The notes under the pieces: generated by a model | The model's database searches: none | What the model saw: only the letters and a program-made list of their open reading frames with translations | Told to the model about the DNA's origin: nothing | Program-made: the position numbers and the translations under genes | Source of the DNA: CANLWN01 sp039815505 | Lineage (GTDB): Bacteria; Bacteroidota; Bacteroidia; Flavobacteriales; Flavobacteriaceae | DNA: 8,619 bases | Direction: 5' to 3' | NCBI GenBank assembly: GCA_039815505.1 | Contig: JBCBZE010000128.1 | Location: 1 to 8,619, forward strand | In this document: piece after piece, positions 1 to 5,156 of the stretch | How the letters are laid out: each line of letters begins with the position of its first letter | How positions within the stretch are numbered: the stretch's first letter is position 1

Positions 1-733
1 GGTTTTTTACAACTATCCTACCTATGAGACGAAGGCGGACATAGAACGTTTAGAATGGTTTCATGCCACGATCGAGGTTAGGGGTACCCATTTAAAGGTT
101 TTTGTTGATCATAACACAGAACCACAAATGGATGTCACTTTGTTGGATAATGAACTCTCTGGTGGCGACTTATTGCTACGGAGCATGTTCGGTACTTCTT
201 ATTTTGCCAATGTTACCTATGAGCCATTAACCGACACAACAAGCGTCGGACCGGCGATTAACAAAAAGGACTTCTTACGAAAGTGGGATATTTCCCAACA
301 ATTTCCACGAGATACCGTAACAGGATATTTTGATAAAGCAGTACACAAGGCCCACACATCTAATGAGTGGAGAAGTATCCATGACCCCAAGGACAATTTT
401 ATGAATTTTTCAAAATATTTTGAATATCCCAATGGTTTGTTGGTCGCTAGGACAAATATATCTTCTGAAGGAGATAAAGAAATAAACCTACATTTCGATT
501 TCGTAGGTAAGCTACGCATCTTATTGAATGATGAGGAAGTATTCAATTATCAAAGAATACGATTTGAGCGCATGTTCGACGGGACATTTCGAGTACGTTT
601 GCACTTACAAAAAGGAGAAAATACATTAATTTTTGTTTCTGAAGGCGATGCCGCTTTTTTTGGAGAAGGATTTAAGACCATGGGGCGATTTCAACATACC
701 AATTGGGGGTATATTGCCCGATTGGGGAACTAA
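1..733 (+). CDS. Secreted beta-sandwich (concanavalin/LamG-like) protein, 5' truncated
   Basis: The reading frame is open from base 2 to the TAA at 731-733, so the gene begins upstream of the window; 243 residues are visible. An ATG at 128 is internal, because the 42 codons before it are good protein and continue the same strand pattern. The first ~75 residues contain alternating hydrophobic strands (WFHATIEVRGTHLKVFVD, then DLLLRSMFGTSYFANVTYEP). This resembles the last strands of a concanavalin A-like/LamG or 3-keto-disaccharide-hydrolase-type sandwich. The remaining ~165 residues form a second domain with KLRILLNDEEVF and LQKGENTLIFVSEG, like the jelly-roll accessory domains of glycoside hydrolases. 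A role in carbohydrate binding or breakdown outside the cytoplasm is inferred; no catalytic residue can be named. It converges with the LytTR regulator gene, 22 bp between stops, and no clear terminator lies between them. Confidence 0.8.
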   Translation, partial: VFYNYPTYETKADIERLEWFHATIEVRGTHLKVFVDHNTEPQMDVTLLDNELSGGDLLLRSMFGTSYFANVTYEPLTDTTSVGPAINKKDFLRKWDISQQFPRDTVTGYFDKAVHKAHTSNEWRSIHDPKDNFMNFSKYFEYPNGLLVARTNISSEGDKEINLHFDFVGKLRILLNDEEVFNYQRIRFERMFDGTFRVRLHLQKGENTLIFVSEGDAAFFGEGFKTMGRFQHTNWGYIARLGN

Positions 734-755
734 TGTTAAAGCATTGGGACCTTGC

Positions 756-1421
756 TTAAAACAAATCACGCTTCACCCGTTCATAATAGGAATCACTTAC
801 GGGAATCCTAATTTCCGAAATCAACAAATCCCTTCCTTTGAGGGCCGTGACCTTTTTTCTATTCACAATATAGGAGCGATGTACACGTATAAAAATGAGG
901 GGGTTCAATGTTTTTTCAAGGGATTTTAATGATTGATGGCTCATGAGCTTCTGTTGTGACGTATGAAACACAACATACTCACTATCACTTTCAATATAAA
1001 GAATCTCTTCTAATCTTAACTTGTGCCAATCATAACCGGATTTAACGGTTAAGGTGTCTTGTGCATAAATGTCCGTATCCTTTAGTTTATGGACTGCCTT
1101 TAAAAAACGTTCAAATGTTATAGGTTTCAACAAATAATCCAATACATTGAGTTCATAGCCTTCTAGGGCATAATCCGCATAAGCCGTAGTGAAGATGACC
1201 TTGGTATCGGAAGAGATCAACTTGGCCAAATCCGTTCCCTTTAGATCTGGCATCTGTATATCCAAAAAAACAACATCTATCGATTTTTCGTTTAGTGTGG
1301 ATATAGCCTCTAGCGGATTTTCGTAAGAACCGATTAACTCCAGGAAATCCAACTTATCCACATAGGTCTTGAGCAAGCTTCTTGCCAGCTCTTCATCATC
1401 TATGATCAAACATTTAAACAT
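756..1421 (-). CDS. LytTR-family response regulator (LytR/AlgR type)
   Basis: This 221-residue protein has the family's usual length and two domains. Residues 1-113 are a receiver domain: acidic pair D8/D9, phospho-acceptor D54 in VVFLDIQMPD, switch residues T78/T79 and Y81, and K99 in LLKP. Residues ~124-221 are a LytTR DNA-binding domain with the hallmark FIRVHRSYIVN at 177-187. It should be phosphorylated by the kinase encoded just upstream and bind paired direct repeats in promoters. The start ATG (1419-1421) lies inside the end of the kinase gene, an 8-bp overlap that suggests translational coupling. The nearest candidate operator is the 21-bp-period repeat at 2522-2551, upstream of the divergent EF-hand/YHYH/YwqK/SCO cluster and of this operon. 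All key residues are present, so it should be functional. Its targets are inferred. Confidence 0.95.
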   Translation of the reverse strand: MFKCLIIDDEELARSLLKTYVDKLDFLELIGSYENPLEAISTLNEKSIDVVFLDIQMPDLKGTDLAKLISSDTKVIFTTAYADYALEGYELNVLDYLLKPITFERFLKAVHKLKDTDIYAQDTLTVKSGYDWHKLRLEEILYIESDSEYVVFHTSQQKLMSHQSLKSLEKTLNPLIFIRVHRSYIVNRKKVTALKGRDLLISEIRIPVSDSYYERVKRDLF

Positions 1422-2433
1422 GGATTCCCGGATTCAAACTTAGCTTTACCGTAAATATACCATTTGCATCGTCAATGTACAGCTGGTGTTTATTGGGATA
1501 TAAGATAGCTAATCTTTTCTTGACGTTTTCAATTCCTATACCACCCACTTTATCCTTTTGTACGGCATGATCGGGAAAGCTGTTTTCGATGATAAAATCG
1601 ATGGCATCATTTGTGGCTTCTACACTGATTTTTATATACGAATCGCCCCCCTTTTCTATGTAACCATGTTTTAGCGCATTTTCCACAAAGGGTATAAACA
1701 ACATAGGGGCGATAGTAACTCCAAATCCCAAGATATTAAAGTTGGTATGGATAGGATATTTTCTACTACTTTTTAACGAAAACAACTTTATGTAGTTTTC
1801 GATATATTGAATCTCACTTACCAAGGGTACAAAAGCTTTATCACATTCATAAAGTACATAACGCAACATATCCGATAAATAACTGATACTCTCCTGGGTC
1901 TTAGTGGAATCCATGGTGGACAGGGCATAGATATTGTTCAATGCATTGAATAAGAAATGTGGATTGATCTGTGATTTCAGGAGCTTTAATTCGGTTTGGA
2001 GGTTTTCATTTTTATTTCTAATGGTTTCCTCTTCCTTTCGCTGTGCAAAGAGAAAGGTCTCCAAGAGGGTAGCTATAATATAGGACACGCCGATCAACAG
2101 AAGTTGGACAAAAAACTTGGACGGCAGGGGTGCCCTTGGGCCTCTTCCCCTTGGACCACGGAATGGAGGGGGACCGGATAATATATTGGATGATAAATAG
2201 GCACTTATACCAACAATAAGGATAGATACAAGAACAAAAATGAAATATTTTCTTTGGAATAGAAGCTTAGGGGCCACATACCATATCAAGATCGTAATCA
2301 ACAAAATTTGAAATAGGAACGCAGCTATATTATCGATAATAAAACGTTCATTACCATCCTGGGTCAACCAAAGCACCGTCCAAATCAAGGCCCACGAAAT
2401 GGTTTGTATAAGAGCTCTTTTTGTTTTTTGCAT
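1414..2433 (-). CDS. LytS/YehU-type sensor histidine kinase
   Basis: The protein has 339 residues from the ATG at 2431-2433; a GTG immediately before it (2434-2436) would add one residue. Counting from that GTG, four hydrophobic segments at about 10-26, 33-54, 63-82 and 108-131 place the catalytic part in the cytoplasm. The His_kinase domain (PF06580 type) has the phospho-acceptor H160 in SQINPHFLFNALNNIYAL, the N-box PFVENALKHG (249-258) and the glycine loop GGIGIENVKKRL (298-309). The loop between membrane segments 3 and 4 (about 83-107) should face the periplasm. It is dominated by Gly, Pro and Arg (GPPPFRGPRGRGPRAPLP), and there is no other sensor domain. The gene overlaps the LytTR regulator by 8 bp, so the two form a two-component pair. 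The stimulus is unknown. It is divergent from the EF-hand cluster, which suggests local control. Confidence 0.94.
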   Translation of the reverse strand: MQKTKRALIQTISWALIWTVLWLTQDGNERFIIDNIAAFLFQILLITILIWYVAPKLLFQRKYFIFVLVSILIVGISAYLSSNILSGPPPFRGPRGRGPRAPLPSKFFVQLLLIGVSYIIATLLETFLFAQRKEEETIRNKNENLQTELKLLKSQINPHFLFNALNNIYALSTMDSTKTQESISYLSDMLRYVLYECDKAFVPLVSEIQYIENYIKLFSLKSSRKYPIHTNFNILGFGVTIAPMLFIPFVENALKHGYIEKGGDSYIKISVEATNDAIDFIIENSFPDHAVQKDKVGGIGIENVKKRLAILYPNKHQLYIDDANGIFTVKLSLNPGIHV

Positions 2434-2521
2434 CACACAAATAAAGGGAAAATAAAATAGGTGGATTACTAATTTTAAGAGTAAAAGTATAGGCTTATCC
2501 CGTGCTCACTGGTTTAAATCG

Positions 2522-2551
2522 CCCGTTCACGGAAAACCGTACACCGTTCAT
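2522..2551 (+). promoter_or_regulatory. Putative LytTR response-regulator operator (paired direct repeat)
   Basis: Two 9-mers, CCCGTTCAC (2522-2530) and ACCGTTCAT (2543-2551), sit in direct orientation exactly 12 bp apart. The second copy fits every position of the published LytTR-domain pattern [TA][AC][CA]GTTN[AG][TG]; the first differs at its two end positions. Similarity extends beyond the core: the 17-mers at 2523-2539 and 2544-2560 agree at 15 positions and both end in GAAAACCG. A degraded third copy in the same 21-bp phase may exist at 2501-2509 (6 of 9). The adjacent kinase/LytTR pair supplies an obvious binder. Binding and direction of control are inferred. Confidence 0.7.
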
Positions 2552-2583
2552 AGAAAACCGGCATATGTATTCAATTTTTTTGA

Positions 2584-2591
2584 CATCTTTG
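2584..2591 (+). promoter_or_regulatory. Weak -7-like promoter element before the EF-hand cluster
   Basis: CATCTTTG matches the Bacteroidota -7 element TAnnTTTG at five of six fixed positions. No TTG/TTTG is found at the expected -33 position, around 2562. That could fit a promoter needing an activator bound at 2522-2551, which would end near -47. A TTGACA at 2580-2585 and a TATAAT at 2595-2600 are only 9 bp apart, too close to work as a sigma70-type pair. AAGGA at 2601-2605 is a possible but distant ribosome site for the ATG at 2620. Confidence 0.3.
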
Positions 2592-2619
2592 ATATATAAT
2601 AAGGATAAAAAAATCTAAT

Positions 2620-2916
2620 ATGAACTTAATTAAATTTAAAAAAATTGCACTTATCGGAGTACTGGCAACTTTGGGAACGCTTTCATGTACTGGGCAATCC
2701 CGAAAAGAACGTCCCGAAAATCCGCCATCCGTAGATGAGGTTTTTGAACATATGGATGCGAATGAAGACGGGTTACTTTCCAAAAAGGAGGTAAGAGGGC
2801 CTTTAAAGCACGATTTTGATAAAATTGACGAAAACGAAGACGGGTTCATATCAAAGGAAGAATTGGAAAAAGCTCCAAAACCTAAAAGGAAAAAACCCCA
2901 AAATAGAGAGCGTTAA
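2620..2916 (+). CDS. Small two-EF-hand envelope (lipo)protein
   Basis: This 98-residue protein begins with a signal sequence (basic MNLIKFKK, then a hydrophobic core) ending in GTLSC. C23 could be lipidated, but the lipobox is imperfect (Thr at -3), so a soluble periplasmic form is possible. Two complete 12-residue EF-hand loops follow: D46-E57 (DANEDGLLSKKE) and D70-E81 (DENEDGFISKEE). Each has Asp/Asn/Asp at positions 1/3/5, Gly at 6, a hydrophobic residue at 8 and Glu at 12, so both should bind Ca2+. They form one EF-hand pair. The tail is strongly basic and proline-rich (KAPKPKRKKPQNRER). Residues after C23 are not acidic, which argues against surface export. It is the first gene of the cluster downstream of the LytTR-type repeat, 19 bp before the YHYH gene. 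Ca2+ sensing or buffering is an inference. Confidence 0.9.
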   Translation: MNLIKFKKIALIGVLATLGTLSCTGQSRKERPENPPSVDEVFEHMDANEDGLLSKKEVRGPLKHDFDKIDENEDGFISKEELEKAPKPKRKKPQNRER

Positions 2917-2935
2917 TGTTTAAATTTTATTTTTT

Positions 2936-3709
2936 ATGAAACATATAATCAAAAATATTCCTGCGACTTTTCTTGGTTTTAGCCTTTTTATCATTGCCTT
3001 TATCGCTTGTAGTTCGAACAGCGAGGACAGTATGGATGACGGTGATGCGATAACCGATGACGATGGTTCCATCACAGAATTACATGCGGCATTTGCCGCC
3101 TTTAATACCGACGCTACGACCATTTATTTAGATGGATCAAGTGTAGTCATAGAAACCACAGGGCTTCCGAATCACGAGACCGTATATTGGGGAGAAGGTA
3201 ATGAACTATATAGGGAAGAGCCAGATGTTGCGTTAACACCAAGTATTATTTCCAGTAACAACAATGCTGTCACCATAAGGGTAGATGTGACTCCGGATTT
3301 AACGGGAAATACCGTTTCTACAGACCTGGGTACCATAGGTATTGCTGTTAGCGGATCTTCTATTTTCAATGACCAGGAAGGTAATGGCGCTTTGGACCAG
3401 GCTGCGGGAAGTTTGGATTGGACAGGGGCACATATAGGTCCCGGGGTATACCATTACCATTTAGAACCAAAAGCTTTTACTGATGACGATGATAAGCTCG
3501 TCGGTATTTTATTGGATGGTGTTTTTCTTTATGGAAGAAAATGTAGTTCTACAGGAACGTATCCTACGGATTTGGATGCTTCAGGAGGACACACCTCTAC
3601 CACACAATATACGGATGGGGAGGAAGAATATCATTATCATATCATTAACGAAATATATGCGACTACAGGATCCTATATCGCCTTTGCAGGACCTTACCAA
3701 GGCTATTAA
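2936..3709 (+). CDS. YHYH domain-containing lipoprotein
   Basis: The protein has 257 residues with a signal peptide ending FIAC (C25). The mature start is very acidic (SSNSEDSMDDGD, later TDDDGS), resembling the Ser/Asp-rich tag that sends Flavobacteriia lipoproteins to the cell surface. The family-defining YHYH motif occurs twice, at 172-175 (GPGVYHYHLEP) and 232-235 (EEEYHYHIINE). Between them lie the conserved-looking GILLDGVFLYGRK (190-202) and LDASGGHT (213-220). The clustered His, Tyr and Asp suggest metal binding, but the YHYH family has no established biochemical role that I know of. There is no Shine-Dalgarno; the leader is TTTTATTTTTT. It lies 19 bp after the EF-hand gene, and its 3' end overlaps or abuts the YwqK-type gene, so it is almost certainly in the same operon. 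Confidence 0.92.
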   Translation: MKHIIKNIPATFLGFSLFIIAFIACSSNSEDSMDDGDAITDDDGSITELHAAFAAFNTDATTIYLDGSSVVIETTGLPNHETVYWGEGNELYREEPDVALTPSIISSNNNAVTIRVDVTPDLTGNTVSTDLGTIGIAVSGSSIFNDQEGNGALDQAAGSLDWTGAHIGPGVYHYHLEPKAFTDDDDKLVGILLDGVFLYGRKCSSTGTYPTDLDASGGHTSTTQYTDGEEEYHYHIINEIYATTGSYIAFAGPYQGY

Positions 3710-4337
3710 ATCTAAAATTATAAAGCCTCTTTTTCTAGTAGCATTCTTTTTTTTCCTTATTAGTTGTATGGAAATGGGAGTGCGCAAAGAGGGTAATGAA
3801 AAAACGCTTACTAGAAAAGAAGAAACAATTGTTATAGATAGTTTGGTGGTAGCTAAAACAGTATTGATCCTTAACCCGGTCGAAGGTAAATGGTATTATA
3901 ATGACCAACCCTATAATGGCTACTCCTTAAAACTCCACTCCAATGGAAAAGTAGCGGAAAGGTTAGGTTTTTATAAGGGTAAAAGAGAAGGTATTGCAAA
4001 AAGGTGGTCCAAGAATGGTACACTTCGAGTACAGTGTTGTTATGATCAGAACAACTTGGTAGGGGTATATAAAAGTTGGTGGGAAAATGGGGCTTTAGCG
4101 GAAGAATCCAATTATGTAAATGGATTAAAACATGGTATGGAAAAAACATGGTATCCTTCGGGCCAGTTGGCGAAATTGAGACAACTAGCTAATGGTAAGG
4201 AGGCAGGTATGCAAAAAGCATGGCTACAAAACGGTACATTATATGTTAATTACGAAGCAAAAAATGGAAGGATTTTTGGATTAAAACGTTCTAATTTATG
4301 TTATCAAGTAGAGAATGAAGTTGTTGTTAGGAATTAA
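3657..4337 (+). CDS. YwqK/MORN-type repeat lipoprotein
   Basis: From the ATG at 3657 this is 226 residues. The signal peptide core LFLVAFFFFLISC ends at C37. The mature part has a 24-residue repeat with conserved Gly at 88, 112, 136, 160, 184 and 208 and the pattern G..K.W..NG.L, i.e. five MORN_2/YwqK units plus a partial one. Databases often label this family 'toxin-antitoxin system YwqK antitoxin'; nothing here supports a toxin-antitoxin role, and a surface or periplasmic beta-repeat scaffold is more likely. The start is uncertain. No ATG lies between the YHYH stop and the signal peptide, so the choices are ATG 3657 (53 bp overlap, long n-region), TTG 3684 (217 residues) or ATT 3705 (210 residues, overlapping the YHYH stop as ATTAA and giving a classical MKSKIIKPLF signal peptide). 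It overlaps the SCO gene by 23 bp. Confidence 0.88.
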   Translation: MRLQDPISPLQDLTKAIKSKIIKPLFLVAFFFFLISCMEMGVRKEGNEKTLTRKEETIVIDSLVVAKTVLILNPVEGKWYYNDQPYNGYSLKLHSNGKVAERLGFYKGKREGIAKRWSKNGTLRVQCCYDQNNLVGVYKSWWENGALAEESNYVNGLKHGMEKTWYPSGQLAKLRQLANGKEAGMQKAWLQNGTLYVNYEAKNGRIFGLKRSNLCYQVENEVVVRN

Positions 4338-5010
4338 AATAAATGGGTGCCTCTTCCTTTTCTTGCTTTCGATTTTCGCAGGCTGCAAAAAAGAACTGAA
4401 GAAAGAAAACATTCAGATAGAGGAGAATAGCAGGGTAGCGCATCTACCATATTACAAGGATAAATCGTTTACACCCTATTGGATCGGACCAGAAAGTGAA
4501 GAGGAAAAAAGCTTCCATAAAATCCCTGATTTTGAACTAATCAATCAGTTGGGCGATACTATTTCCCAAAAAACCTTTGATGATAAGATATACATTGTGG
4601 ATTTCTTTTTTACCACCTGCCCCGGTATCTGCCTAAAGATGACCAACCATATGTTTAAGCTTCAGGAAAAATTTAAGAACGATACTGAAATTCTTTTCTT
4701 ATCACATTCCGTCACTCCAACAATAGATTCGGTGTCCGTGCTTAAGAATTATGCTATAAAAAACAATGTTATGGACAATAAATGGCATTTGGTTACAGGC
4801 GATAGAAAAGAAATCTATGATTTAGGGCGGAATCACTATTTCGTGGAAAATGATCTAGGGGTCCCAAAAGATTTGGATGACTTTTTGCATAGTGAAAACT
4901 TTTTGTTGATAGATAAGCGTAAGCATATCCGTGGTATCTACAATGGATTGAACAGGGCCTCGATGGCACAATTAATAACGGATGTAAAAACACTTAGGTC
5001 AGAACCATGA
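4315..5010 (+). CDS. SCO1/SenC family thioredoxin-fold lipoprotein
   Basis: The protein has 231 residues, typical for the family. The signal peptide ends FAGC (C24), followed by a basic stretch KKELKKE that suggests a periplasm-facing lipoprotein. The thioredoxin-like SCO domain spans ~65-228: PDFELINQLGDTIS, the CxxxC motif C102-P-G-I-C106 in DFFFTTCPGICLKM, and the distal histidine H192 in FLHSENFLLID. These three ligands are what SCO proteins use to bind Cu(I)/Cu(II) or for thiol-disulfide exchange, classically in building the CuA site of cytochrome oxidase. No oxidase gene is in view, and the gene sits at the end of the EF-hand/YHYH/YwqK cluster, so a more general copper or redox role in the envelope is possible. 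The ATG lies inside the YwqK-type gene (23 bp overlap), implying coupling. Confidence 0.93.
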   Translation: MKLLLGIKINGCLFLFLLSIFAGCKKELKKENIQIEENSRVAHLPYYKDKSFTPYWIGPESEEEKSFHKIPDFELINQLGDTISQKTFDDKIYIVDFFFTTCPGICLKMTNHMFKLQEKFKNDTEILFLSHSVTPTIDSVSVLKNYAIKNNVMDNKWHLVTGDRKEIYDLGRNHYFVENDLGVPKDLDDFLHSENFLLIDKRKHIRGIYNGLNRASMAQLITDVKTLRSEP

Positions 5011-5126
5011 ACAGTTTTGGAATCTTGGATAAAAAACAACGTCCTATGATATTTTTAATGATTGGTGCTTTAAGCAATTTTACAGTGAGACCCATTATAT
5101 TACAAAGCCCACCAGCGTCTTCTTGA
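5007..5126 (+). CDS. Possible 39-residue ORF overlapping the SCO stop (ATGA)
   Basis: An ATG at 5007 overlaps the SCO TGA (ATGA), the usual arrangement of translationally coupled genes. The frame runs 39 codons to the TGA at 5124-5126 and would encode MNSFGILDKKQRP, a short hydrophobic segment MIFLMIGAL, and a polar end. I do not recognise it. It could be a real small membrane peptide, the N-terminal remnant of a former fifth operon gene, or chance. The hydrophobic stretch is only about nine residues, short for a membrane span. Confidence 0.25.
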   Translation: MNSFGILDKKQRPMIFLMIGALSNFTVRPIILQSPPASS

Positions 5127-5156
5127 GAAATTGGCGTGTTTTGCTTTTCCATTTAT

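Larger units (their letters stand above)
2437..2619. other. Divergent intergenic region with LytTR-type operator
   Basis: These 183 bp separate the two-component operon (-) from the EF-hand cluster (+). The kinase-proximal half is AT-rich without a convincing promoter; TAAAAGTA at 2482-2489 is a 5-of-6 match to a reverse-strand -7 box but has no -33 partner. The middle holds the direct repeat at 2522-2551, and the EF-hand-proximal part is a T-rich then A-rich leader. It presumably contains the promoters of both operons. Confidence 0.75.

Noticed and set aside
734..760. Possible bidirectional terminator between the convergent genes (AAGCA 739-743 / TGCTT 753-757)
   Set aside because: The stem is only five base pairs with a nine-base loop, it overlaps the regulator's stop codon, and there is no adequate T run on either strand.
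776..784. CCCGTTCAT-like single LytTR half-site inside the regulator gene
   Set aside because: It has no partner copy 21-22 bp away and lies within coding sequence near the gene's end.
2438..2445. Reverse-strand TTTATTTG as the -7 box of the kinase operon
   Set aside because: Transcription would start at or inside the start codon, and no -33 element is present at the right distance.
2580..2600. TTGACA (2580-2585) plus TATAAT (2595-2600) as a sigma70 promoter
   Set aside because: Only 9 bp separate the two hexamers instead of about 17, and the primary sigma factor of Bacteroidota does not favour these hexamers.
3483..3656. Upstream extension of the YwqK-type frame to an ATG at 3483
   Set aside because: This stretch is in a different frame from the well-supported YHYH protein, and it would put over 90 residues before the lipoprotein signal peptide.
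3657..4337. Toxin-antitoxin system suggested by the usual YwqK 'antitoxin' label
   Set aside because: The protein is an exported repeat lipoprotein with no toxin-like neighbour; the label is historical and not supported here.
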